Source: Undaria pinnatifida (lineage: Eukaryota; Sar; Phaeophyceae; Laminariales; Alariaceae). From it: a DNA stretch of 64,000 bases. This document shows positions 34,501 to 46,376 of the stretch, one piece after another. The stretch spans positions 14,620,202-14,684,201 of the forward strand of contig JABAKD010000023.1 of the NCBI GenBank assembly GCA_012845835.1, in the 5' to 3' direction. Within the stretch, counting starts at the first letter, position 1, and every line of letters starts with the position of its first letter. Made by a program: the position numbers and the translations under genes. The notes under the pieces were generated by a model. It saw only the letters and a program-made list of their open reading frames with translations, was not told the origin of the DNA and did no database searches.

Positions 34501-37500
34501 GGCTGGTACTTGCTCACAACTGCATCCGGCGCGCCCACGGTCTCGACCGGGCGGCACCCAAAGACACCCCTGTCTGCGGTAAAATGTTTTTTCGGTTGTT
34601 GGCCACGTCGTACCTACCCAACTACGACTCATGTCGGCATCGTTAGACGCTCGGTCTGCGGTAATCTGCCGGTTCGGTCCATTTCCTTGAAATTCCGACC
34701 CCCTCCCGCCGCCACTACAGTGCTCAAAACGGCCACAGAGCCGCCAAACCAACTTTATGGCCGCATTGCCCTACACGCCCAAAGCCCCAGCACCCACCTC
34801 CCGTGCACCCACTGCTTGAAAACGCCGCACACGCCCTCCGCAACCAGCCCCCCCTAAAACGCCGCATGCACCCCCCCACATCACCTACCGCTCGGGTCAA
34901 GACCACCGTTCTTCTCCGACTATCACCTAGACCACCATTCTCCTCCGCCTACCACCTACACCACTGATATTGACCGCAGTAACAGCGACGGCAAAGTCGC
35001 CCAACGACGCAGACGCCATCATATCCGTAGTGGCCGCAACGACGGTCGCGCCCACCCGAATTGTGAAGCCCACGACGCCTGCGTCTGTCTCACGAACCTC
35101 AAAAAGTGGTGGCTCGCGACCACCACATATTGCGATACGGGACACAACCTGCGACGAGCATCATTATTAACCACCTGGCCATCGAGTACCACTCCGCTGG
35201 CTTTCGGGCGTTTTTCCTGACGTCTGCATCGTGCCGGCGGCACTCTCCCACTGTAGCAACACCGCTACGCCTCTGGTGCGCTCAACCCAGGTATGGGCAT
35301 ACTTCAGGATGTTGGTTTTTACTTTAGGTATTTACGGAAACGTGCAGACCATACACCCGGCGCCATCACTCAACAATAACCCGCGGCAACCAGTGCCGCT
35401 CGTTGTAAATGCCGTGGCACCTATTTTTTGGGTTGAAAGCGCCATGATCGCCTTTCTTCCTCGGACAACTGCTGCGACAACGACGGTAACATCGACAGCA
35501 ACAGCGTCGCCGGCCGATAATCATTACGGCGCAAATCCCTGGACCCTACACGCTGATTAATCGATACAGCACTACAAGTGCCAGGCCATCAAAATGTGGG
35601 ACGAGGGTCCAGCTTCAACTTTGAAAGAACTAGCTCCACCCACGCCCCCGCCCCCCAACAATCTACCCCGCCCGCCCAGCCCCATACATGCGATATTGCT
35701 TGTCCAAGCCTGATCCACTTGTCCTATCGATGGTCTTGAGGTGTGGGTGCGAGGAGGCCAAGACGTCGAGCCCTACTGGGATGCTCCACCCGACGCCTTC
35801 CACCGATGAGCAACGCTACCTGCCGAAGACTATGGCTATCAGCGGTTGCGGACTACAGCACGAAACTTCTGCTTCCAATTCCGGGCCATCGCATCCTGAG
35901 CCCGCCTCGCCTATTTATCGGCGGCTACACCCGCGCTCGTCCCAGGACGTGCGCGTTTTTCAGTGGCAACGTTGGGCCCGCGAACGACGGATTCCCACTC
36001 GCTGCCACAGTGTTGACAGCACCACTGCCCCTGGGCCCAAGGGACAGTCCCGTCATGGTGACGGAAGACTCGCGGTCATAGTTGACCCGGATATGCCCTA
36101 ATCCCCCTGCCCCGTCTACCCCGCAACTCTCGTGGATTGCTTGGACACGGACCACAGGTACGACATTCCCTAGCGAGTTATATCCTGATCATCCAACGCC
36201 GCTTGGAGACAGGACCCCCAGGGTATCTTCGCCCCGCTCCTTGAAACGTAACCCACGGAGACCCTCCCAGAGCCTCGGTGATACAATACCGAGACTCCCT
36301 TTGCGATCACGTGGACCCAGACGGCTCTGTTGTCTAGATCAGCCAGCTGCACCTTCGCCATCGCCACGCGACAGTCTTACAGACAGCCGCAACTGACCAC
36401 TGCTTGGCGGCTCACCGCAGCCAGCTTACACCGAACTACCTCTTCTGGGATGTTCAACCTTTAGCAGTGCCACCCTTCTGGGTTCTTCTTCTACAGTTTT
36501 TTCTTATCACCGTACGGAGTAGTTTCCGACATCGCCCGAGACCGACATTTTGAGCGACATCACGACCCCGTAGCTCACCCGGCTTCGAGCAAGTATCGGA
36601 ACCGTTCCTATGATCAGCCATGGACATTGGTTCCGAGGCCGACAAACGCCGGAGCTCCCCCTTTCTTACCTACCTGGGATAATGGTTCCGAGGCCGACAA
36701 ACGCCGGAAACTATTCCCGTACCACCACCCAACGACCCTCGACATCTACCACCGCCCTCCCAGTTCGTATCTCTAGCTTCGGCAACGGTGCACCCGAGAC
36801 TGGCAATCCCATCCATAGGCAGAAGCAACAACAGCTTTATTCGGTTGGCAGCCGCCCCTTCCCCTAACCCGCCCCGTTGCAAACGAGTCATCCCCTTTCG
36901 GTTTCGGCATTTCTCACCGAACCCTCCTACTACCGACCTCGTTCCGACCCTTTCCAACGCGATAGAACAACTCTGCCGCGCCCCACTCCTTCAACGCGAC
37001 CGGTTTACACGGAGGACCTCTGTCCCGGCCCTCTCCATTGCCACCGAGGCGCACCTGCCGAATCCCCCATGCCGTTCTCCACCCCGACGTGTTACCACAG
37101 AGCCGCCTTGCTCCAGTCTCCGCCGACCATCTGGAGGAAGCAACCGCCCTCCTCCTCACGGTCTGGTTAGTTCTCATTTCGACAAACGTTGGACCCCCTA
37201 CCGCCCCCTTTTCACGGCTACCCTGGCCCACACCATCCCGCCTATACCAGGCCTACAACGGTACCTTCCGGCCAACTTTTCCGTTTACCCACCAACGTGC
37301 CCTGGTTTCCCCCAACCACAACAAACCCACGGTTTATCGCTCACGACCCAGCTCTTTAGCTACCCCCCCATTAACCGGATCCTTGCCACCAACGGCCCTT
37401 CAGCTTTCCTCGGCGACACAACCACGGACGACCCCGATTGATTCTGTTTCCGTTGCCAGTGAACACAGAACAGTTCCCCTCCAACCCAACGGTCGCGAAT

Positions 37501-40500
37501 CCCCATCCGACACCAGTACCGCAACCCCCCTCTTTTTGCCTTAACAACCCTGTAGGTTCACCACCTGAACCTAGGCAACCTCTATCCGTCCCTGAAGGCA
37601 TCTCCGAGACGCCACTGTCGCCACACCCCCCTACCCTAACATTCCTATAGGTTTACCATCTGAACCTGTGGTTTTGTTCCTTTCCGGTTTGGACCTCTCC
37701 GAGCCGGGCATCGGCTTGGGTGGGCTCGTTCCCCCGTCCCTCCCAACCCACCACCACATCATGCCGCTCCCATTTTCTGAGTTGGTGTCGATTTCGTTTT
37801 TCCGGGTATGAGCGTTTCGAACCGACTATCGGTTTGGGTGGGCTCGCTATCTCTCCTCTACGACCCACTTTTACCTTTCCACTGCCCCCTTTTCCCGAGT
37901 TTGTTATTGTTTTTCCTCGGGCTCTTGAACATCCCGAGCCTGGTACGTATGGAACCTTTTAAGCCAGAAATCAGGCCCTTCCACGGCCTCTTCGCTGCCC
38001 TCGTCGAAAGATGTCAGCATCCCATCCCGGGTATCGTTCTGGGTGGGCTAGTCCCCCTCTTCTTCGACCCACCATCACCAATCGCCCCCATCCACCTGCG
38101 ACGCGCAAACCGTGCACCCTTCCTGTGAGGCATTGATTGGGGTGTGCTCAACCCCGCCCCCTCCTGCCCCATGCACCACCACATTTCGCGGGAAACACTT
38201 TCGGCAACTCACTGTTGCGGACCATACCAAACATCCGTCGACCCCTTCTCTGCCCCAAAACCTCCGTCGGGCCTATTTCGGCCTATGACATCACCTCCGG
38301 TTCGCTAGCCAGCTCCGAGAAAGGCGCCGAGGACGCGGGCGCTCCTCCTGGATCGGCTTTCAGGCCGTCCTTCGTTCTCCCCAGCGCCCACAATTGGCGC
38401 ATCCCTTTTCGGCCCTCCTCATCCTTCGTCGGACCATTATTTTCCCGGAGCCATCATCGCGCCACAGCCGCCGCTGGAATTTGTGGACTGTCCTTCCGAC
38501 TACGGTTTTTCCGGCCAGTACCTGTGGCTACACTTCCAAGATCATCGACCCCCCCCCACCGCCGCGCGAACACCGCGACCAGAGCTCCATCGTCACCTGA
38601 GCTTTGCCACCAGAGCTCCATCGTCACCTGAGCTTCGTCGTCACCTGAGCTTTGCCACCAGAGCTCCATCGTCACCTGAGCTTCGCGACCAGAGCTCCAC
38701 GTTCACCGGAGTTCCACGTTTCACCAGAGCTTCGTCGTCACCCGAGCTTCGAGGCCAGAGATCCACCTTTTTCAGAGCATCATCTTCGACAGAGCTTCGT
38801 CGTCACCTGCGCTTCGCGACCACAGCTCCTCCTGCGCGAAGATTCGTCGTCACCTGTCGTCATCTGAGCCTCGCGACCAGAGCTCCACCTTCGTCGGAGC
38901 TCCACCTTTCACCTGAGCTCCACCTCCGTCTTCCGCGACTTCTTCATTCGATGCCTTTCTCCTTCAAGCCACTACCAACGTCAAGGCAACCTTTTCTTTT
39001 TTGGCCACTGCCGCCGGCCCCGGCGTCGTCGCCACCATCTACTCCGACAATCTGCAATTATTTCACCGACTTCTGCAGCTATGCATCGATGGGCCTGCCA
39101 CTTCAAACCGCTACCAGCGGCGAGGCGCCCTCTTCCTGGCCACTACCACCAACTCCGGCGTCATCGCACCGTCAGCGCCGACCAGCTGGGACATATTTCG
39201 CCGACTCCTGCAGCCACCGCGCCGGAAGGTCTGCTCCTTCAGTCCGCTACTAACCGCCCCGGCGTCATCGTCATCGTCGGCAACTTCGGGCCTTCTGTAC
39301 AGCCTATTCCAGCAACCACGCCGTCATCCTCGCTGCGTAAAATGCTAACTCCAACACCACGAGCACCGCAGGCATCTCCACTGGCCCACTTTAGGACAAC
39401 TACAACGTCAACGCTTGCGTCTACATGTACGCTGTGGAACACGCACATTTCACCGCCGCGTACGCGATCCGACACCTTCTCCAACCAACCATATTGAGCT
39501 ACTATAGCCTCGTCTTCTTCCGTCACAGAGCTCCTACCGCATCGCCCGCGAAGTCCCCGCCCAACCTGGTTCATGCTCGGAGCTCTTCAACGCGTTTTAC
39601 TAGGCCATCATCCGTCTTCAGCGCTCCTACCACATCTTCCGCGAACACCACGACGTCACTGTCTCGCGATCGGAGCGCTGCAACACACCCTACTACGACC
39701 ACCAGCCGCGTTTCATCGGATTTTTCTTCAGACCCTGCACCACCCGGTTCCAGGATCAACCTACGGCGTGTCTACTGCAAATCTTCGCGGAGCACCATCT
39801 ACGGACCGGCGTGTCTAAACCGCCACGCGACAGGGATATCTGCAGCCAGGGTATTATCGCGTTGAGTCGCACTTGCCCTTTTGTCTTGTCTCTCCCCCTA
39901 ACCATGTTTCTCGAGTTCCTTCTTGAGCTTTTTTAATTCGATTTGTTTTGTGTGCATTGGCTTTTTGATTTTCTCTTTTGGGTTTGATTTTGTTGTGCAG
40001 ATAGTTTCAAGGTGCCTCTTCTTTGCCTTGACCTTTAGGGTTGTCACACTTCTGACCAGCACGTATGTTCGCGTGTTTGCGTCGGCGTGCTACCCTGACG
40101 TTTCGGGTTGTCCCACTTTTGACCAGCACATATGTTTGCGTACTTGCGTCGGTGTGCTACCCTGGCCTTCCAGCCACCGATTTAGCTGGCTCCATATTCG
40201 TAACCAGGCCAAAATATTTGTGGTGGTTCCGTCTTCCTGTTTGTGCCGGTTTCGCCTGCCCCTTTTTCGTAACTTGGCCCAAACCTGTCGTGTTTTCGTT
40301 TCCTCTCGTCTGTTTAGTGTGTTGGTGATAGCGGCAGTGTGTATCGGCCGAGCTGCTGTAGATCATCTGATTGGACAGTTTGAATATTGAATTGTCAATT
40401 GTAGTAAGTTGATGCTGGATATTCTGGGAATACTCTTTGTGGTACTTCGGTAGGTTGTACACAAGTACGAGCTATACAATGGACCGTAGGTGTGTGTGTC

Positions 40501-43500
40501 GGTACATTGGTATGTGGTACATTGGACACTTATCCAGTAGGAAGGCTCAGGCATTGTTGCTGTAGGTCTGACTATCGGGTAGATGCATAGCGTGATCCTG
40601 AGAGTGAGGTTGTGCGCGCCCACGAGCGCCCCCACCCTGCTCACTCCACCTTGCCTACCTGTCTCAGAAGGGCAGTTGCTCAATAATACAACATTTTTCC
40701 CCAGAAGCCACGAGTTTACCAACCTAGTGTACCCTTGTTTCGCAGCCTGCGAACCCGCTGTGTTTTTTTTTGTTGGTCTTTCTCTTGCTTTCTGCACTAC
40801 GTACAAAATAGGTGCATATTTGGGCGTCGTGTATGTCCCCAAACCCGCTGTGGTACGCCCATCTTAGCCCTTTCCCAAGTCTTTGCACTACGTACGTCAT
40901 AGGTGCTTCTTGAGGCATCGTATTTCTTCTGTTACCTCTGTGGTATGCCTGGAATGTGCTCTGGCCCTTCCTCTGTTTTCTGCACTACGCACGCAGGGGT
41001 GTTATTGAGGCGCGTTGTCCACCTTGTTTGCGTCATATCGCCCTGCACAAGTCCCCTCTTCTCGATTGGACATCCAAGTTCGTTTGCGTATGTCTTCCCC
41101 GATTTCTCGTCGCTTAGCTTCCAATAGGAATGGCTTTATAGTAGGCCACATTTTCAGAGTTTCACGACGTCAACTTTTTGCTAGTATTTTCGGGTCCGTC
41201 GTTTGTTCACGACACCCCCCTCTAGGCTTCTTTATAGCATCAACCCCCGAAACCATGGTAGTTTCGCTTGATCCCCATTAGCCTGAACTTCGCTTGCACG
41301 CTGTGCATGCGCGCCGCTAGCATTGTTAGAGTTGAATGTGACTTGCCCCCTCCCTCTGTCCGGCTGACGGTATCAGCCCGCGACATCGTAACAGTTTCGT
41401 CTGATTCCTTCTCAGCGGAGATATCGTCTGCACCATGTGCGTGCTCGTTCGCAGAGTTTCTGAGCCCTCCGTTGTGTTATCACCCCGTTTCCACTGCTCT
41501 TACGAGATGAGTTAAAAAATATATCGTGTTAGCTTGGTTTCTCTATCTTGGTTTCCCTTTCCCCTGCACTATGTGCCGGATGGGAACGTACACTCCCTCC
41601 TCTCTGCAGTGTGTGCGCTTTCGGAACGTATTTCCTCCCGACTCTGGCGCTCGTGAATTTTCGGAACCGATACCTTCCGCTTTCGCGTCCATGCAACGCG
41701 GGTATTATTCGTTTATTTTTCTTGTTATTTCTGGGCACGCTTGCTCCTTAGTGGTTATCGCAGTGCGCAGCTAGCGACCGACCGTAGTAGCCTTCTCTCC
41801 TTTCTTCTGGAAGAATTTGTTCGCGTATTAGCTTTGGACCCTACTGTCTCAGTACAATTCTACCTGGTAGGCTCCAGTAAGTGATATCGCCTCGCGGATC
41901 CCCGAAGTACCCCCTTGAAGTCTGACTATCGTTGAGGCTCAAAAAACGTCTTACCGTAGTAATATGCCCCTTCAGCCTTATTTGCCACGTTCAAAGTATG
42001 GCATTTGTTCGTTTGTTTCAGTGATCTTCATGTGCGCCTTGATCTTGAACTTGTGCCCAAGTTGTTCTACTTTTCTACAGTACGACGAGTGTTCGCCTTT
42101 GTGGTTTTACTTCCGCCTTCTACCGCCGATGTAACCTGCCCACGTTTCGTGCATACCGACGAACCATGGCGTTTCCCAACCATATCGTGGTTTTCCATCG
42201 TCTCGATTTCACCTCGCCTTATGCGATTGGCGACAACATAGATAGATGCTTCCTGCGTTGTTCTCTTCGTTTTTCGCGAGGCATTACCTCCTTTCTTGTT
42301 GCTGTTGGACTTTCCTTGCCCCTTGGCATACTTCCTTTTTGTTGTTCTTGTTGGACTTTCCTTGCCCCTTGGCATACTTCCCTTGTGTTGTTGGACTTAT
42401 CTTGCTTCTTGGCGTACTTCTTCCCACGACTGACGTCGCTGCACTATAGCCCCAGCCACTTGGTATTACGGCATCCCAGCTATTGCTACCGTCTATGGTC
42501 CCATATGGTCGACCACTGGCTTCACATTGAGAGCCCCCCCTTGGGTTCCTTGTTAGCGGTCCCGTGCTGGCTCTCCAGCCCATCTGTCGGTTCTCTTTGG
42601 CCTCTACCTTCTTGTTTAGTTGTGCCTGCCCTCAGGACCCCCTTGCTGTCGGGCTCCGTTCTAGCTTTGTAGTCAGCGGATCCATTCCCCTGGACCACTC
42701 TTTCTTACTTTTTTATTGGTACCCCTACCCCTACGGTCCAACGACACTGACCCCCGTCCTGGCTTTGCAGCCAACAGATCTCCACTTTTTCTTGTTTCTT
42801 TTCGGCATACCTGCCCATAGGGTTCACCTAGACCGGCCTTAATCATGGGTTTACAGCCCGTCCTGACTGTGCAGTCCACAGGCCGTCCCGTCTTGGCCCC
42901 CGTTTTGCTCTTGGCTTGTTGGCATTCTTGTCGCATTGGTCCCATGTTTTGACCCCTGTTTGGCTTCGCAGCCCATTTAGGCTTTCCAAGCTGACCCCCT
43001 TTCGTGTTGTGGTTTCGGCGAAATCGCTTTCGGAGGAATGCCTTCGCTACGTACCTAGCGTTGCTCGTTTTCTTAAAGTAGCCTTTCAAGGTCCCTTGCT
43101 ATGGACCCTCCTTCTTTTTGTCAGGCTGCAGCACGTTCCTATGACACGACTTGCCTACCTCCTGTTTCTCCGTGCATTTTTCTCGGTTACCTTTTTAGGG
43201 TTGCTCCACGTTATCGACCCCGTGTTCCCGACGTCTAGTACCTAGCTGCGGATTTCTTCTTATTGTCTTCTGTGTTCCCTGCATTCTTTCTGGAGCTAGA
43301 CACTTCCAGCGCTGCTTCGAGCTGAACGAGTATCTTCTTCTTAACCCCATTTTTGGCTTGCTTTCTTATGGTTGAATAGCCTCGCTACGTTTGCTGGCAT
43401 TGTTCCCGTTATTAGTTAGCCTCTCGAGGGGTCATATGTCGACTCTCTTTCCGGCTTCCGATAATACCCTCCGTTTTTCTGTGTCTACGTTTCAGTTTCG

Positions 43501-44072
43501 TCCTTGTTTGCGTATTGCTTTGGCTGGGTGAACTCACCACTTATCTCTCCCCGTCTTCCCGGCATTGTACCCAGATAGCTTCTTAGGGTATTCCACTGTT
43601 GCCCCCCGGTTCAGCGTTCCGGCGTATCACACACGCCTCCAGTACCACCAGTTTGGTGTTGTCTGTGTCACTGTTTAGGTGTTGTATTCCTCTGCGTTTT
43701 AGCGATTTGTTTTGGCTTCCTCGGTTTTCCGTTCTACAGTTTGACCAAGGGCCTTATGCTAGCCTCCTAGGTCCCACATTACGGCCCCTGTGCTTCCGTT
43801 ACACCTCAGCGTACTGGTTCTTTATAGTTTTGCCTTTCGACCAATGGCCCCACGTCAGCCTTCCAGGTCCAACTTTGCGGACCCTGGCATTATTTTAGGC
43901 ACTGTTCTTTGTTTTCTCTTGTCTCAGGCTCTTTCTCTTCTGCCTTTCGATTAATGGCCCGACGCTTGTGTACTTGTTCGCGTCTTGGTATTTCTCTTCC
44001 ACCGTCGAACCGATGGCCCCACGTCAGCTGTGCATGTCCAACGTAGCGGACTCTGATGTTCTTTTAGGCAGT
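31555..44072 (-). repeat. Right arm of the giant inverted repeat (~12.5 kb with a solo LTR)
   Basis: Reverse complement of 15,959-27,950. Without the inserted solo LTR and its target duplication the arm is about 12.1 kb, close to the left arm's 12.0 kb. The outer end reads GCGGACTCTGATGTTCTTTT then AGGCAGT. Subrepeat arrays occur in mirrored order. There is no recognisable gene. Confidence 0.95.
40320..40724 (+). mobile_element. Solo LTR of the Copia family, within the right arm
   Basis: 405 bp beginning TGTTGGTGATAGCGG and ending CGAGTTTACCAACC, nearly identical to the LTRs at 2,101 and 7,892 but in the opposite orientation. TAGTG flanks both sides (40,315-40,319 and 40,725-40,729). The left arm at 19,344-19,363 has the uninterrupted site. 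Solo LTRs arise by recombination between the two LTRs of a full element. Confidence 0.95.
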
Positions 44073-44532
44073 GATTCTTGATTTCTCTATTATCTTCCGG
44101 CAAATGGACCGACCGCCCGCCCCTTCGGCACTACGCTTCAAGCCGTAAATTTGTCTGGCCTTCACAGCGTGACACGTGTTCCCTTCTTCTCTTCTGACTT
44201 GGTTTCCGCGTCTATACCTTCTTCTTTGGCCCCCTTCGCATCCATGCGCTCAGTGGCCGCGCCCTTCGTGTTTTCGTAGGCCGATTTCTACTGGTATACC
44301 GTAGGTACATACCCTTTCTCGAGCTCTCACGGTTGTGAGCTCCATCATAGGGTTGTATATCTTGCAATGAGGCGTTTAAGCCTCATTATTACGAGGTGTG
44401 GGGGAATCTATAGCCTCATTTTCGATTGTTTCGAATAGCCGCATCTTCGATTCCCTTTCCCATTCTGGATGTTTTGTTGACATCCTTTGATGGGCAGGTG
44501 ATCTGCGCCTATGACCATTTAGAGTGGGCTAA
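44073..44532. repeat. Residual arm-type repeat and unassigned sequence
   Basis: About 60 bp after the arm end still resemble the next ~170-bp unit (compare 43,898-43,960). Unassigned sequence with a CCTCATT-rich stretch near 44,365-44,460 follows. No gene. Confidence 0.55.
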
Positions 44533-45039
44533 TGTAATAGAGTGTCAGTATAGCTGACAATAGATTCGGTAAGATAGCCCACGGAGTTATGGTATATTGG
44601 ACCACAAGAAGATTCTCTTAAACGGAATATTCTTAGTGGAGAAGATAACCCGTGGAATCTAGCTAGCTTATTCCACAAGAGCGTTCTCGGTAATGGAACG
44701 TTCCTCCTCTGGACAAGATAGGTAGAAGTAAGCGCGTTAAGCGCTCATGGGAACATAGAACATACAGGAGAACGTTCCTTGTACGTTCCATAGGTAAAGT
44801 TCCAGAAGAGAGCACAGCAGCAATGCTGGGGTGAAGCGAACTCTGTGAGCTTCACGCCACCCCTGTGCTCTCACTCCTCCTCTTGCTCCTCCTCCTTCTA
44901 CTTTCCTGTCTCCTCGAGCTTCTCATAGCTCAACGCCAATAATGAGAAATCTATAAAGAAGAACCGGTGCCGTCTCCAAGCGAAGCTGATACCCCTGCGT
45001 CCTTTCCCTCCCACTTTCCGGCACCACGATTCATTCACA
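44533..45039. repeat. LTR-like repeat (507 bp), direct copy of 30,271-30,669
   Basis: Starts TGTAATAGAGTGTCAG and ends ATTCACA. This is the longer copy of the family. It lies 460 bp outside the right arm and in the same orientation as the loop copy. No clear target duplication. Confidence 0.7.
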
Positions 45040-46022
45040 TAGATGCATTAACAGAGTGGTACTGTCCCCTTGTGGGGCTAGCGTGAACTTATCCAGACTT
45101 CGATCTACTCTACTCAACCTCTGTTGAGTGTGTGAAACACGGTCTCCACTTGAACCAAGATCAAAGCTACCCAACCTGTTCACAATCTGTACTTCGTGGT
45201 CTTCTTGCGACCCAAGATTAAAGCTACCCTTCTCGCTTTTGAAATCCTGTATAACATGGTCTACTTGCGACCTAAGATCAATCTTGCCCAAAGAACCGAC
45301 ACACTTCCCTTTTTCATGTGCCAGTGAAACACGAGAGGAACTGAGGATACCTTTGCCGGGGTAACACCTAATAATCCTATGTTTCAATTACCTTGTTCCT
45401 GACACCGCTCGTGCGCTCGAATTTTTCATGGCATGTATCCACTTCGGCTGATCAGCCGAAGGGGGTGCGCAAACCCCTACAGTATAGTCTAGTCTGCTTG
45501 CTCACTGCTATACTCGGTACATCATTACCGCTTCGAAATCGTGCAACAATGAAGGGCCTATTTCGATCGTCACTACGTTTCGGACGGCGAAATCGCGTCG
45601 CATGATTACGAACAACGGGATTTGTGCAGAGAGGATATGTTAAATTTACGCTCGAAGGAGTTTTGGGGTAATTACTTCCGTCGCCACCTGGAAGGCGAAA
45701 AGATACTCTACGACTACTCTTACCGTTCTTAGACAGATCGCGTCCTGCCTCTTGGTACTCAACTGCACCGTATAATGCAGTATCGATCGTATCTTGCCCC
45801 AGAATCTGGGACGCCTCGGGACTACCCCCTCAGACTAAGTTATCTTCTGCGGGACTCCCCCCGCGGACTAAGTTATCTTCCGCGGGACATCCCCCACGGA
45901 CTAAGTTATCTACACGTTTTGTATCTGCTGGCGAGGACGCGGAAAACGACAACAAATAACATGCAACCGACAGGGGGGGCCTACTTATCCTACAAGTACC
46001 TCACACATTTCGACGATGTCGG
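45040..46022. repeat. Noncoding interval with two short tandem arrays
   Basis: At 45,149-45,290 a ~55-60-bp unit (CTTGCGACCCAAGATTAAAG-like) recurs three times, in a minus-strand open frame of 118 codons with no recognised domain. At 45,817-45,915 three copies of a 33-bp unit (CGGGACTCCCCCCGCGGACT...) encode, if read, an 11-residue repeat RDxPxxLSYLx. Confidence 0.8.
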
Positions 46023-46376
46023 TTAGCTCGGTTTTTGAACCGTTGCGAGGTGACCTACTACAGATAGAAGATCACAGCTGGCACCCCCCCAACTTTTACC
46101 TCCCGCACAGCTGCCGACTGACACGCGACGCGGCCAACCCCTAAGCGAAACGCGGGAGACACCCCTAGCGGGCGCCCCCTTCACCACAGCATCAGTTGGG
46201 CGGTCAGAAAAGCTGACAGGCAATCCAGGATCCGTCATCGATTCCAAAGCCCGCGTACGGGCGTGCATACGCCGCAACTGGAATGTGAGGGTGTGCTTAT
46301 CACCCACTCTCATACCCTTACTCAACTCACCCATCAAGGACGCGGGTGGGCCAGAAGAAGCAGACGAAGACGACAT
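46023..46376 (-). CDS. Open frame of 117 codons, unassigned
   Basis: From an ATG at 46,374-46,376 the product starts with a Ser-rich stretch, then a segment with regular Leu/Met and Arg spacing (LMGELSKGMRVGDKHTLTF). It resembles the beginning of a Copia-type Gag only in general style. No zinc finger or enzyme domain follows. It may be a retroelement remnant or chance. Confidence 0.2.
   Translation of the reverse strand: MSSSSASSGPPASLMGELSKGMRVGDKHTLTFQLRRMHARTRALESMTDPGLPVSFSDRPTDAVVKGAPARGVSRVSLRGWPRRVSVGSCAGGKSWGGASCDLLSVVGHLATVQKPS

Noticed and set aside
36788-37441. 217-codon open frame in the right arm, and similar long frames in both arms
   Set aside because: Pro/Ser/Arg-biased text with no domain. 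The long frames lie in several overlapping registers and differ between arms. They follow from the repeat composition.
15959-44072. Polinton/Maverick or other large coding transposon
   Set aside because: No polymerase, integrase, capsid or protease set is seen within the arms. The only enzyme-like remnant is a short protease fragment in the loop.
45031-45387. 118-codon minus-strand frame with internal repeats
   Set aside because: Begins inside an LTR-like repeat end and consists mostly of three ~58-bp repeats. No support as a gene.
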